A stretch of 64,000 nucleotides of DNA from Liolophura sinensis (GCF_032854445.1 NC_088299.1:15863608-15927607), one strand, 5' to 3'; positions 41,423 to 54,715 are shown, counted from the first letter of the stretch. A program made the numbers and translations. Notes: generated by a model not told the origin, from the sequence alone.

Positions 41423-43360
41423 CATGTATTTTTGTTCAACCAACGAGTATTTTAGCTTATTGATCTGTAGAGTTTTATACAGTTCCATGTATAGTAATGT
41501 AATGGTGGGGGAAAGTCACTGTGGAGGACATCTCTTACACATTTCATGGTAGCTTCAAAGTTACCAAAGAATTTATTTTTGGGTATACGAGTGGACGTGG
41601 GTTACGCTTTAAGAGTTTTTTATGAAACTGGCTGATTTTGGAATGATTCAGTGGTTGTCGACTGACAGGTGTACATTCTTCAGTAGCTCACTGGTTCACT
41701 GACACCAGTCTTTTGATTGGACTGATAGAAAGGACTACTTACCTGTACTGTCACCTTTATTGGAACAATTTAAGTGCGCACCTTTTTTGGATTTGGATCA
41801 TACTCATTGGGTTTATATGCATTTTTATATCCTACATTCATGCATGTGCTGCTCGTTAATTAGCCTAACCAATGCCAAGGTCGCAGTAGCTGGGCTTTCC
41901 TCATACTACCAAGTAACTCAATGCTAGCTTTCTACATTTTGGCCTATATTTACTGCCTCATTTATTATTTATCATTATTAATATAATACATACATACATA
42001 CATACATGTATATATATATATATTGCGTTGAAGACTGCATCTACATAATTCAGGCCTCTTAGCAGCTGGTGAAAGCAATGTTTAAGTTTCTGTAATGAGA
42101 TATGCTTATAACGCTTGTAATGGACAGATGCTTCATGGACTTACGTAAAAAAAATTAGAGTAATGTATAGTAATAATAATAATAAACCTTAATTTGTGTT
42201 CCTTCCTCATTGTTGTTTTATGTGTGTGTGAATCCACCAGGAAAGTAGTCACTTTCAATTTCACCAAGGCGGTAGGTGTATAAATATTTCTACGCCTACC
42301 TCCATGCTTGAAAATATTGGGTTGTGACCCAGCAGCCTCGTCCGTTAACCTCGTAATTATCTTCATCAGTGATTCTTGTCTTCGTGGACAATATCACACT
42401 GAAATTTTCCCTTATGGATTTTTTTTCACGTTTTTAACTACTCTCACAAAAGGGGTATCAGCTTCAAAACTCGGAGGACACAAACACCACCATTTTCATT
42501 CGTCCCCGCCAACAGGTGCAGCGTATTATGTTATAGCGATTTTGTACGTCCGACCATATTCATATCCGGGCTGTAACCCCAACGGTTTTAAACACGGTTA
42601 GATACATGGATATGTATTTTTGTGGTGTCATGGTAACTGGGTAGCAGTTTTCCTTATATGTACTTTATAAACAGAAATGTGTTTGGCATAAAGTTTAAAA
42701 GTCGTGGTAAAACGTTTGTCCACTTCCGCGGTTGTCATGGTAACCACATACACATCATCAACACTCATGAAGATTCTGCTCAGGGGTTGTACTCCCCACA
42801 ATGCTGCTTGTATTCTTCTATACGTTTAAACTAATGCATTTGTTGGGGGTATGTTGTGTTCACCTGAACTCTTGTTCATTAACCTATTAGTTCTTTTATT
42901 TGGGTCATTTCAGTAACTGCATGACCATTGTATCACTTTAGATTTGATTTCCCTTTGTGCAATCCAAACTCAACACACGTTAGCTAGATTGATATCAGGA
43001 AAAGAGCGTACCACAAATTAAGTTCTTGTCTCTCACTTATTCTGTTGACGAAGGCTTTTACAGGAAATCTAAACTTAATTAGACTTGGGTCTATTACCTA
43101 TAAAAGATAGGGGTAGTAAGCAATTCGTCCGCGTTGACGAACCAGGTGGACTTACAGAGCCCAATGCAACACAAACATGTATCCACATGCAATTTCACGG
43201 CTCTCTATGCCATTACACCAGATCAAGACGTAATCTTCCTTAGTGAGCGGACGATTTTGATTTTTTATAGAAAAGCGGGCGTGGTGTGATGAAGGTCCGC
43301 AGAATGTAGAATCTTAGTAGGCCGACTAACTGTATTCACAGGAAAGAAATCTTCCAGCAT
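41423..43360. other. intergenic, no gene recognised
   Basis: Unique sequence with a TACA/TATA microsatellite at 41985-42022. The frame at 42308-42601 has no recognisable domain or splice support. Confidence 0.45.
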
Positions 43361-43818
43361 TTAAAGGCATAGAAAACGCTAACGTGAATTATATGTCAGA
43401 TGAAAGACCATTAAACACTGTCTTTAAAAACAGTTCAATTTATTTTTTTTTTCTTTGCGATTTTTTTCAACCAACGAAAATGACAATATTGGGACCAGTG
43501 ACGTCACATCAGGATTTGCCAATTAACACATGCACCTGCATACGCCACTTTTATCATTAAAAATGCAGGTATATATAGATTTATAAATACATTCGCTGAA
43601 TAGCCCTTGAAGCGAGCTCTTTCTAGAAAAAAAGATATGAATGTGACGTCACTGATGCTTTCTGTTTCACTACAGACCACCGTAGAATATTGTTTTAAAA
43701 CCGTTTTACTCGGTTGGAAAAATTGTTAAAAAAAAAAAAATCGACTTATTTACTTGGACAGTTTTTAATGCTATTTCATCTGAACTATCCTTCATTTTAA
43801 GGCTTTCTGTGCCTTTGA
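43360..43818. mobile_element. foldback MITE with a CRE palindrome in each arm
   Basis: The left arm (about 43360-43510) pairs with the right arm (about 43640-43818) as an imperfect inverted repeat. AAAGGCA(T/C)AGAAA marks the outer ends; CAGATGAAA, ATTAAA.ACTGTC, TTTCAACC-like and CCAGTGACGTCACAT-like blocks follow inward. Each arm carries TGACGTCA (43499-43506 and 43644-43651). The loop is about 130 bp. No coding capacity; typical of a miniature inverted-repeat element. Confidence 0.7.
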
Positions 43819-43819
43819 G

Positions 43820-44336
43820 TCAGTTTAACATCTTCGTATAGCGCCAGTGTTGTTTCTCTTTTCATCTTGCATAAACAAGTGGTTGAAACGAACACCTGCT
43901 TTAACAAGTGGTGTATTTGGTGCTAAAATTAATTCGGAACACCTTTTCCATTACCATCCCGGTGCATGTAGTGCTGTGACCTTTATATTAATTTAAATAC
44001 ACTCAAACGGATAAGATCAGTCTTTAATGTTACCACAAAATTGTGTTTTATTTGCTGTAAAACTTTTACGTTAGATCTTCTTGAATGGTGTTGCAACCTT
44101 TGTGAACGGTCATCAGTAACGTATAAATAATGTTTTCGACCATATGTCTAAGAAAATTAACTGCGTAAAAGTCGGCCCCATTATACTCGAAAACGCCATG
44201 TAGATGACATGTCATCAATACAAAGTCCTTATGTAAACAAAGCACACAGCTGGGAGGAAAGTGTTTCCGTATAGAACTTAATGTGGAGAAGATTAGACTA
44301 CGGATTTCCTCGACTCCACACCGGTGGTGCATTTGT
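43820..44336. other. intergenic, no supported gene
   Basis: Contains an 88-codon minus-strand open frame (44066-44332) without splice or family support; see the rejected list. Confidence 0.35.
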
Positions 44337-44397
44337 ACATTTATTTATTATTTGTTTATTTGATTGGTGTTTTACGCAGTACTCAAGGATATTTATA
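44337..44397 (-). mobile_element. SINE tail fragment
   Basis: TTTATTTGATTGGTGTTTTA, CGCAGTACTCAAGGATATTT: only the 3' end of the SINE (about 60 bp) is present. Confidence 0.75.
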
Positions 44398-44399
44398 CA

Positions 44400-45195
44400 T
44401 TTGTGAAAACCAAAATAAACCTTCAAATCAAAGCTTCAACTAGTCGATCCATTCAAATATTTATAGACTAAAATAAAAATCACCAAAATTCCTATATCAA
44501 ACATGTAAAGAAATTCTACATTTACATGTACTTACTTAAAAATATCCTGTCCAACTAAATGTTTCAGTCAGTTTGTCTAGCTTGAACTTCCAACTTAAAT
44601 TATTGTAGATATTGACAATATTATTATGCATCTGAAAACAGAAAAACGGTACTGTAAACTACTATAATGGAGTACGGCCTGTATCGAATTACATACACTC
44701 ACTTTGGCTTCATATTGGAGCATATTTGCCTAGTTTGTGACCATTTACAGCAATTTATGAAGACAAAAATCAGAAGACGCTGTTGGAACCTCGCTAACAA
44801 ATAAGAATGCAGTCGGCTGAAGAGATCGAACTGTGTAACTGAAACTATACAGTGTTTGTCATAATACAGAGTGCTTTAGGATAACGAAGGAAACTTACCT
44901 ATATGGATCATTTTTGTAGTGACTGTTGACAGTTAACTAAAAAGAGTATTTCTGCGAGCATATAACCGTTATTTGTATAAAACTATTGAGTGTATATAAT
45001 GGACATATTTGACAAAAAAAAATCATATTCTTTGGCTAATCAAATTCAGTTTTCTGTATTAACCGGCAATAGCTAAAATCAGTGCCGTTCAGTAAATTTC
45101 ACACTTGCCCCTGGACTATGCATAGTGTTAAAATGATTCTGCTTTGAAAAGGTTATTTTGTTACCAAAGATCTCTGGTATAGCCTCTTCAATATT
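44400..45195. other. intergenic, no gene recognised
   Basis: AT-rich unique sequence without long frames or repeats. Confidence 0.45.
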
Positions 45196-45197
45196 CA

Positions 45198-45372
45198 TTT
45201 ATCTATTTATTTGATTTGTGTTTTACGCCGTACTCAGTAATATTTCACTAATGTGAAGGTGGCCAGTATTATCCTGAGAGGAAACTGGACAGAGCCTTGG
45301 AGAAACCCACGACCATCAGCAGGTTGCTGGAAACCGGAGAGGTAACCAAAATGGGCTGGACTTTTGCTAAAT
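45198..45372 (-). mobile_element. 5'-truncated SINE
   Basis: ATTTGATTTGTGTTTTACGC, AGTAATATTTCACTAATGTG, GAGAAACCCACGACCATCAG and GGTTGCTGGAAACCGGAGAG: the SINE core with about 15-20 percent divergence by eye. It lies just before the TG-rich microsatellite. Confidence 0.8.
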
Positions 45373-45437
45373 TTAGTGCATGTCTCTGAAGCTATGGAAT
45401 GCTTGGATGACAGTAGTTTAGAAGCTTCACGTTCTGC

Positions 45438-46525
45438 TGTATGTATGTATGTATGTCTGTATGCATGTGTGCTTCCGTGTCTGTCAGTTTGTATGGAGGT
45501 GTGTCTATATGTCTGTATGGCTGTTTAGCTGTATGTCTGCCTGCCAGTTTGTATGTCTGTGTGACTGTATGCATTTATGTCCCTATATCTGCGTGCCTGT
45601 ATGTCTGTCTGCCAGTCTGTATGCCTTTGTCTGTATGCTTGTATATCTGTATATATGTATGTCTGTGTGTTTGTATGCCTGTCTGTCAATCTGTCTGTAT
45701 CTTTTTGTGTCTGTATGCCTTTGTCTGTATGTTTGCCTTTATATTTGTATGTCTGTCAGTTTGTATGTCTGTGTGCCCGTTTGCCTTTATGTTTATATGT
45801 ATGTGTGCCTGTTTTGCATTTATGTATGTATGTCTGTGTGTCTGTTTGTCTGCATGCCTGTGTGTCTGTATGTCTGTCAGTTTGGGTATGTCTGTGTGTC
45901 TGTATGCCTTTATGTGTGTATGTCTGTCAGTTTGGGTATGTCTGTGTGTCTGTATGCATTTATGTGTGTATGTCTATCTGCCAGTCTGTATGCATTTATC
46001 TATGTATGGCATCTATCTATGCCTGTGTGTCTGTATGTCTGTCAGTTTGGGTATGTCTGTGTGTCTGCCAGTCTGTATGCATTTATGTATGTATGTCTAC
46101 GTGTGTGTCTGTTTGTTCGTATGCCTGTGTGTCTGTCTGTTTGGGTATGTCTGTCTGTATGTATGTCTTTATGTGTGTATGTCTGTCTGCCAATCTGTAT
46201 GCATTTATGTCTTTGTGTCTGTATATATGTATATATGTATGTTTGTGTGTCTGTGCGTTTGTGTGTCTGTATGCCTTTAAGTCTGTATGTTTCCCTTTGT
46301 CTGTGTATCTGTATGCCTTTATTTCTGTATGTTTGCATTTATGTCTGTATGTATCTATATATGTGTGCCAGTATGTCTGTCTGTCAGTCTGTATGCATTT
46401 ATGTCTGCATGTCTGTATATCTGTATGTATGTAGGGCTGTGTGTTCGTATGTGTGTCTGTCATTCTGTCTGTATCTTTGTGTCTGTATGCCTTCATGTCT
46501 GCGTGTTTGCCTTTGTGTTTGTAAA
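45438..46525. repeat. 1.1-kb TGTATGTCTG-type microsatellite
   Basis: Over 1 kb of TGTG/TGTC/TGTA/TGCC tetramer mixtures with larger internal duplications (GTCAGTTTGGGTATGTCTGT occurs several times between 45875 and 46060). All three plus frames are open for 279-374 codons (Cys/Val/Met/Tyr only) and two minus frames are open; none is a gene. Confidence 0.92.
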
Positions 46526-46529
46526 CTAA

Positions 46530-48090
46530 ATAGCTGCATTTCAAAACACAAGTCAGAAAATTTGCATTTATAAAGCTAAGTTTAATGTAAACGGGATGAC
46601 ATAACAGGGTAGTATCTGACTTGATTAATGAATTAAGGTGAATGAGCCGTTGAACGTCTGTTGAAGTTCCTGTCATGTATAGAACCGGAAAGCACAATCA
46701 CGCATGTACATCACAACAACTTAGCGCCTATACCGACTTTCTCATGTGGCTGCGTCACGGCTCTTGGTGTGTTTCATGTGGATTAGCTTACACCAACTCC
46801 TCTGTAAACATCCAATATCTCTTAAAAGTACCCATACATAAGCTGCTATCCACACACATAAAACTGGATTGTGGATTGAGTAGTACGCTATATTCAGAAA
46901 GTGGAAAGAACTCACTGCCATGCATTTACAGCTTGAAAACTTTGACAGCTTTTATGTACTTTCTGACTTCAGGGCATGACGCTAAGGAAGGCTGAGGGCA
47001 CCCTTTGCATATACACGATAAAAACTCCAAGTTCGTCCCAATGGTTGTTCTGGGTATTAATCGGATTTCAGAAAAGGCACAGCGAAGACCGTCCAGTCGG
47101 AGACAAGATGTTCAGTCTGCTGACCGCAGGCTTTCCACCCTATTTATTTACCTTCTACACGTGACTCATGCTTACTTGACAGTTCAAATCAAAATTTGTA
47201 TAGGAAACAACTTTCAAATAAGGAGAAAAATTAACTCATGTACAAGGCACGTTACATTATCTGTCCTATTCTCAAAACAACAGAGAACTTATTTGTCTCG
47301 GAATGCGTTGTTGGACTAACTATCAAGTACTTGTATAACATGGTACTTGGTTTGACCAGAATAAAGTGGGCTCGACTAAACAGAAATTCACCCTGCAGTC
47401 CGCGTGAGAAAGTCATTATTTATTTCATTTACATTATTTGTTTATTTATTTATTAACGTTGTGCTGGAGACTGTTGCTCTGATTCTTTGCCATATGTATA
47501 GTTCATATGTCTGTGAATCTCTAGGGATATTAGTTTACGGTAATTTACGGCTTTCATGTGCATGCTGATCAAATTACATACCATCAAGTATGTTCATTAT
47601 TTATGCACGCATATGCTAGCTGAGACATTTACCTTTTCATGAAAATAGTGAAAATATTAAACAGTGCAGTTACAAGTTAAGTGTCTGGAACGCGGTTTAG
47701 CTGAATTACATGTTTCCCTTGTTTCAGAGCTCATTTAAATCAAATGTAACCTTCTATGCGGAAATCAACTTTTCATGTCGGAAAAAGTACATATTAAACA
47801 CGCATACATATAGGTATCCATTGATGTTAGCACTGGCAGGGAGGAGGCCCCTGTGGAGTGATATCTCACTCCAACAGGCACGAGGAGGAACTCGTGTTAC
47901 ACTTAACGGGGTTTGTCCTGCTGATACAGATCCCTGGGGTCTGGTACAAAAGTCCACACACCCCAATACTCTACCCCCGGGGAGTTCTCTGTGCTGGTCA
48001 CCACCTTCCTAATATCCTCACATAGAGAAATTAGTGGCATTTACCACTTGAGTGCTAAAGCTGCTACACTCATGTGTACCCACCAAACAA
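46530..48090. other. intergenic, no gene recognised
   Basis: Several 60-106-codon frames lie here on both strands. The segment at about 47820-48000 is GC-richer than its surroundings and open on both strands but has no recognisable domain. Confidence 0.4.
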
Positions 48091-48109
48091 ACGGCCTTAT
48101 GGTAACCCT

Positions 48110-48380
48110 GTAGCCCCGGGGGTAAGGGTGGGGGCGGGATGGGGTGGCCGCGCCTGTAAGCTGGTGCCAAACGGTTAAAACGAGTCACTGTGACCACAAC
48201 GCCACACCCACGGGCTCGAGCCCTCACCCTACTTCGAAAATAATCCCCAATCAGCCATTCCGAAGGTAGCACATTTGGAAATAACCCGCTTGGTTTAAAT
48301 GTGACTGGGAGTGGATCTACCTTCGGCATTGTAAGAGGAGTTTTATACCCCTGCCAATAACATGAGCTGTGACCAACATT
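48110..48380 (+). mobile_element. possible tRNA-derived SINE
   Basis: AAGCTGGTGCCAAACGGTTA resembles an A-box region, and CACGGGCTCGAGCCCTCACC, about 50 bp downstream, a B box. A body of about 200 bp follows without the tail of the common SINE. This could be a second SINE family or chance. Confidence 0.3.
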
Positions 48381-48389
48381 AGCGTTTGA

Positions 48390-49950
48390 TTGATGTTCAA
48401 ACAACACCTCCTGTAGTTTGTTACAACCCTTTCAAATAGCCATTTCCTCCCAGAATAAAGAATGTCCATGTAGAGTCAATAAAAGACATGCCCATGGAAG
48501 CGTAGATAGGATCTCTCACTCCCAGCGAGCAAGGACATGGGACACACCATTAAATCACATTCTCAACAACCGCATTTCACGGGAACGCAAACAACAGATG
48601 TACAAAGTGGATTTGTCCCAGTCATATTAACAAGTTATTGTGTGTATTTTATAGCATGAATTACATAATATATGCTTTCTATTACACAGTTTGTTGTTTT
48701 TAACATTGCATATATACCATCTTAACTGGATCTAGTTCAGTTTAATAGGAATGACTTTTCAACAGTTCCCGCCCACACAAGCCGGTTTGACTGTGTGTAA
48801 AAAGCACATCATTCCCAACTGCACACGCTGCAGTGCTCGTGAAACCTCCTTGCTTTACAATCACAATTGTACTGAAACAAGGACGTATTTCAGAAAAAAG
48901 AACAATTTTTAATTATGAGAAATACACTCATGAAATACAAACGGCTTGATGCTTTATTTCGCAAAAAACTGTTACACGTATTTTGATTCTTGATTTCACG
49001 TACAAAAGCTATATTAAAAGAAATATTTCTATCCCGACATAACTTGATTAAAACAGTACCTAAACTCTGATTAAAGCTACAGACATATCCAAGCCTTGTG
49101 TCTTTATAGACACATGTATACATTCAAATTTGCGGCGTATGTTAGCGTGGGGATTTGACCAACATTGCACAAAAGATGGTTTTATCCAGTGACTTCTGTT
49201 TGAACCCAGGTTTTAATTAAAAATTAACAGAAAATACATATAGATGTAAATCCGAAAATGTTCCCTACTTCATGAAAACAGTTATGGAACCGAGGGCATT
49301 ATAGCTAAAATGATAAATTTTTCCTGTTTTTTTTTTTAAACACTCTCTTTTGTGAACATTTTCTGAAGATAAACAATTTTTAAGACGTGCACAAAAATAA
49401 GCTGCACTGAGTGGAATAAAATAGGGAGGAAACTCTGAGCTGGTTGTGAACACATACATGAGGTGATTTAGCAAGGGCCTGTGCATTAATTGGTACTTGT
49501 GTTTCGAAGGGTTGGGGTGGGAGCTGTTTACTTCTATTCATGATCATTTCACAAAGGCCCGTCAGCACTTTACCAAGGAAAATCCGTCCTTCCTGACAAA
49601 GACAACCTTTTTTCGCTATATTGTATAGCCTATTGTGGGAATGTACTCCAGGGTACTATTTTACCGGTGATAGAAGGGACACTACACGGCCGTGGAATGC
49701 CGCTTCATCACATTAAATGTCAGAATATCACGTGTCCTTTAGAAAGTGGCATCGGTACATCAAAGGTGTTGGTGGCACTGAGACGAACGGAGGATGTAAT
49801 CGTATCCAGACTGGGTGCATGCATGCATGCAATCTCATCACACTTCCGTGTAATCAAACATTTTCTTATTCAGAATATTTCATATAAGAAGCCTTTCACA
49901 AATGATAGCTTTAACGTAACTTTATTATTATAACTTAAAAATGTATCGTA
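48390..49950. other. intergenic, no gene recognised
   Basis: AT-rich unique sequence with only short unsupported frames. GCATGCATGCATGC-type microsatellite at about 49817-49830. Confidence 0.4.
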
Positions 49951-49954
49951 GGTC

Positions 49955-50180
49955 AAGATGGTTAATTGTTACCACCTATACCTAAACGTGGGTTCAATCC
50001 CATACTTGGGTAGGAATTTGTCAGGACTGCCTTATGTATGATGGGTGACAAAGTTCGCCCGTCAGGTGCCAAAGATCAGTGGGTACTCCGGGTTCTGTCA
50101 CCCATGAAACTTGCCGCCATCGTATATTAGCAAACATTCGTGAGTGTGATGTCATGCAGGTACTGAAACAAATAAAAGTT
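49955..50180 (+). mobile_element. SINE of a second family
   Basis: GTGGGTTCAATCCCATAC (about 49989-50006) contains an exact B box (GGTTCAATCCC). GATGGTTAATTGTTACC upstream is in the place of an A-box region. The body ends CTTGCCGCCATCGTATATTA and GAAACAAATAAAAG, similar in layout to the common SINE tail (GCCGCCGTCGTATAAGTG, CAAATAAA). Probably a related tRNA-headed family. Confidence 0.55.
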
Positions 50181-50482
50181 ATCTCTTAAATATATAAGTG
50201 AAATGCATGATATATCTGTAAGGTTACATAACTTAATATGTACACGTGTCTCCTTATTTATTAAACACTGGTGAATAAAAATGTTTAGCTTGATATTATC
50301 GAATGTTGAATTATTTCTATTAAAAAAATGTCAAAAGTGGACAAATTTCATGCATTATATTTTCTCTGCACCTATACTTTTTCCTTGATATTCTGGTAGG
50401 TCCAACTGAAAATCTTTCCCCTTTGCGTGCGGAGATGGAGTTACAGCTTGGCCACAATAGGCTCAGTCAGAAAAACATGGGG

Positions 50483-50514
50483 TGACGTCACACCCCCGTG
50501 ACCTCTTGACGTCA
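50483..50514. promoter_or_regulatory. two perfect CRE palindromes 24 bp apart
   Basis: TGACGTCA occurs at 50483-50490 and 50507-50514. An ATGGCG with AAAATGGCG (YY1-like) context lies about 20 bp downstream, at 50535. This looks promoter-like, but no following gene was recognised. Confidence 0.35.
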
Positions 50515-50539
50515 AAGGCACAATAAGTATTCAAAATGG

Positions 50540-53500
50540 CGTTGTTTTGCAAGGCAGTGTATGGTATATTCCACACCAGCGGCCTCTTTTTGTGTACCCT
50601 GGAAAATACAAGTAACTCCATCAGTTGTCATTAACGTGTGATAGTGAAGAAGTGGTCAAGCCGCCTGCATTAAAATGGAGGAAGTTCTGTACGTTACAGT
50701 TAGCGCGGCGTTTACTCGTCACGAATGACGTTATGGGTCAATAAACTCAGTATAAAATTTTCCTGTATACAAACAAGTAATTGCCATATACCCAAACACC
50801 TATGTAGGATTATATAGGAATAATTAAATTCGCTCAGGTTACATCTGCCCTTATTTGTACCATTACAAACACAATTAGCACGGGCTAAATGAATCGGCAT
50901 CTATATGCATGGTGTAGAAAGCATACAATTAGTTGCTACATATAACAATAACAATATCCACCAAATGTGACCAGTTTTCTCCATCTCTGGGTGAGCTTAT
51001 CATACATCAGAGGTGTTGGTCACTCCAATTGTAAAAGTTGCGCCTGGGTTACATAATTTTTATCCATTAAACCTGATTATTTTGTAAATGAAGAACTCAA
51101 CCTGGCGAGGTGTTGGCATGATCTAATTAGCACATGTGGGATTAAGGCTTCTCTCATCTCGTGATAGAAGTTTTCCTCGACTTGCTGTTTCTGTGGATTA
51201 TAAAACGTAGTCAATTGTCCGATATTCCATCTTCGTACACATAAACAAAACTAATTGCGTGTATAGTCAAATTTATAGGTAATGATATTCACAGTTGGGC
51301 GTCTGGCAAACATATGGCCCCAGGGTCGTAAAGGTGTTTAGGCTAAAGACAGGCTTAGTCTTAGTCTTCACCGGATCGTAGATTTGAACTGCAACCGTAA
51401 GTTTTAATGCGGTCATGAAAGAGGTAATTATTTGTAGTGTTAAATGAAGAATTCCTCGGGTTTGCCCCAATGTTGCCAAAAATTGTTTTGAAATTAAAAC
51501 TATGTGGGACTTACATCTAGTGAAAGACAGTTTTATGGTGACGTGTAAGGCAGCATTCTCGTCTGTTGTTTGGGTACCGACATTTAATCCTTCTTGTGAA
51601 ACACTAGCAGGCTTTACGCATGAGATAAGGGTATCCGATATACCAAAACAGCGTGCCTCAATTGACCCCCCATCTGTCTATGGCTTAGGGTCACATAAAG
51701 GTATCGTTACAGAAGTTTTGGAGGCCATCGGGGCGAGTTTACATACACTTTTGATGACAGGAACCTTCAAGCCCTAGTCTAATATAGACAGATTTCATTC
51801 CATCTGTAGGATACAAATGCTTAAAAAAAATGAAAATAAAAAAAAAAGTTTTTGAAATTGTTTGAGCAGGCTACAGATCGAGTAAAAAAATAGTGCCAAG
51901 TTTACTGAAAAACCCGTCTGTTTGTGCAGTCTGGACCAGTGATCGCCGTTTCAACAGTCAGGTTAGGATTGACTGTTTGAGACTGTGTTTCACGATGTGT
52001 TTTCACCTCTTGAGTGCACAACGGGTAATTGGATTGTCAGATTGGGGGAAAAGTCTAAATATATTAGACCACAGTTAATGCTGGTATACACATATATACT
52101 TTGATCGCATTATATACACTTTGGTCTCACCGTACACATTTTAGTATGCTTATGCGCTTTCGGTTTAACTTCGTACTTGACAATTTTTCAGTCATATGGC
52201 GACGATACAAACTTTAACAGAACGAATTGCACACTTCAGTCGCACTGCACACACACTTTGCTCAAGTTCTCAACTTGAAGTTTTGTGTGGTATATTACTA
52301 TTTGACAATAACTGTTCCAGTACCTCTACATAACATCTTTTAGTGGTGCGAAAACTGTAAGCATACTGTGTGTGACACGAAGAGCTTTGTCCAGCATTAT
52401 AATCTGGTAGTGTGCTGTCAAAAAGGCTAAAGCCAGTGTATACGTGCGTCCTTCTGGGCATTTGACTTACATTCATAGACTAACGATTATATCACCGAAC
52501 AGCCATCTTGATGTCATATTCTCATCTCGATGTCTGTTTATCACTGTTGTGTGTACTAATACCTGTCCTAACCCCACAGATACACCAGATCACGTTAAAC
52601 TGCTGCACTGTAAATCCAATTATTTCAGTCACGATCTGTTTACGCTAGAGGGGCCTACATTTAAAACTGTACGACAATACACACGTTTAATTCCTGGGTT
52701 TATCCGAATGGAATTCTACCCGGATAACGAGTCACATTAATATTTTCCAACAAATAGAAACAGCAACAACGATATTTCAGTGAGTTCGGTAGCATCATCT
52801 ACATTATAAACTGATAAAATATTGAGACTGATAAAGAGACAAACCTCTTTATTGTCATGCATGCAACGTATGTCGTCCTAATGATATAAATTAAATGAAC
52901 CTGATTACGTGGCAGAAGTGGATCTGTTGACTTGTGCAAGGATAATTATTTCACATCTTTTTAATAGAAAATCCAAAAAATATGCCTTCATAACACCGTG
53001 CATGCATAGGGTTTGGAAATAAAATTGCTTAAAAATTACAGTTTGTTGTAATACTCAACACTTCCTTCACAAGTATTTTGCTGTTTTCATAAAACGACGT
53101 CACGATCGGGATCTTGAATGATTGTTATTTAGGTAACTGCAGTGTTACCATGGTAACGTATACATGTTAACTTGTGTAGTCATCGTAATTACAATCAAAA
53201 TAAGACTACAGTTGCTTTGCGGAACAACGCCCTCGTATATTTACAAGTCGTTTTTGTTCATTTAAATGTTTTTACCTCTCGTGCCATCTTGGGTGGCTGA
53301 AGTGAAATGAAAGAATGAATCTAGATCTAGGGGTTTGATGAACAGCGATACTCATCATGTCACATACACCAAGCGTTTGGAAATCAATATACGGTTGAAC
53401 GCTCTCTTAACAGCAAACCATGTGGAGAACCAATGATGTAAATCATGACAATATCGATATCTTTTCAATTAGTGTATATTTTATCTGGCCGTATAGTTGC

Positions 53501-54540
53501 AAATGTACGTTGTTTACACAACTGGTAATTGCGAACTGGACACGACTTGAGGCTGAGCGAATATCAAATATAACCGACAGCTTGTGTGAATATCACCGAT
53601 TTATTTGCTATTATGGTGTAAATTATAAACCAGTACTTTGAACTGCAGACACCTTTGGACGACCAGCATTTCCGTTAACAACATTCCACCTGTATGGGAA
53701 ATTGGAAATTTTGCATCATTCCTAAACTCAGACTTTAAAAAGTCAATAGAAATGTGTCTTTAAATGGGCATTTGTGGAGATGTCACAATTGTGTTTCATA
53801 TAGGCCTACAATGGTCTTTGAACGCAACTCTGTACTGATGTGCAAAAAGTGCCCTTTTGTAAAACATACATTAACACACGCTTCGTTGTTATAACTGCTG
53901 ACGGAGGCCTTAGTCGTAGGCACTGGACCATATATTAATTATTTTCACAAGTGTTGTCTTCGATCATTTTGTGTAGATTTTAAGGTGGTAAAAGCCTGTT
54001 TCCTGTTGGAAAGTCCTTGCTTTTGCCTTTTTGTGTAGTTTTGTGGATAAACAAAAAGAAAGGTCTATAGAAAAGCTTAGTGGCTTCAGAAGTGAAGTGT
54101 TGAGATAATTTGGACAGCCGGCACTCAAGATTTTACTCAAGACAGGCCCTGGAATAATCACGTATAATAATACCTAATCTGTAAAGTGATCGACGTGCGG
54201 GAACTATGAGGGGGAGAGGGGTTGATCGGGGTCCAAGGCTGATAATTATCACTGGACCGACCAGTGATCAAGCAGTGACCACTCCCTAATTACCCCCAAG
54301 CTGCTCCGACTTGTCGATTCACACCTCTGTGTAGAAAGCCTGCGAGGTACTTAATTCCTTTCTCTTCCCGAACAAAGGAGACATCCCGCGCGGACCACAG
54401 AGGGGGCTTCCACAGCTTTTACACAGTATTATTTTGTTCTCAAAACAAGGATTATGGGGTGGAATTAGAGCCAAAGTCATCTGCTGATTATTTTCTCAAG
54501 TAATACGGGTCATTGTATAGCGTATACAATAGCTCCTCGG
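50540..54540. other. long intergenic stretch, no gene recognised
   Basis: Unique AT-rich sequence; no tandem array, SINE or convincing exon was seen. Short frames (51502-51777 plus, 52444-52740 plus, 53420-53641 plus) lack splice context and domains. Confidence 0.4.
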
Positions 54541-54555
54541 GGCAGTGCGCTCGAC

Positions 54556-54563
54556 CATATAAA
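54556..54563 (+). promoter_or_regulatory. TATA box of the two-exon gene at 54716
   Basis: CATATAAA lies about 155 bp before the start codon, so transcription would start near 54590 with a 5' UTR of about 125 nt. CCATATAAAC also partly resembles a serum-response CArG box. Motif-based inference. Confidence 0.55.
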
Positions 54564-54715
54564 CTGCCCAGTCCAAGCCAACAACAGACCATTTTAACAC
54601 TGGATTGTGGCTAGTGAAGACGCAGAGGAAATCTTCCACTGGATTTACCAAAATACGGAGTTACCGGGACTAAAACACCGGTGCGGACTTTGAATAACAG
54701 CTACCATAGGTCAAT

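Noticed and set aside
41001-41439. Two 130-codon minus frames with heptad repeats
   Set aside because: They are overlapping frames of a 21-bp array; the heptad period is the DNA period. No domain or flanking exon.
44066-44332. An 88-codon minus frame containing FLRHMVENIIYTLL, resembling the FLHHMVRNIVG motif of TruA-type pseudouridine synthases
   Set aside because: The similarity is confined to about 20 residues, no catalytic region or neighbouring exon was seen, and one such match is expected by chance in a window this size. A tblastn of the flanking 2 kb would settle it.
45441-46573. Plus-strand open frames of 279-374 codons
   Set aside because: All three plus frames and two minus frames are open over the same TGTATGTCTG microsatellite, and the translation uses almost only Cys, Val, Met, Tyr, Ser and Leu. 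No start context, splice site or domain.
47710-48012. A 100-codon frame in a GC-richer patch
   Set aside because: The opposite strand is also open, no acceptor or donor fits, and no family similarity was seen.
49955-50010. A possible tRNA gene (exact B box)
   Set aside because: No cloverleaf could be drawn around the GGTTCAATCCC box, and the downstream body ends in an A-rich tail; a SINE head is the better reading.
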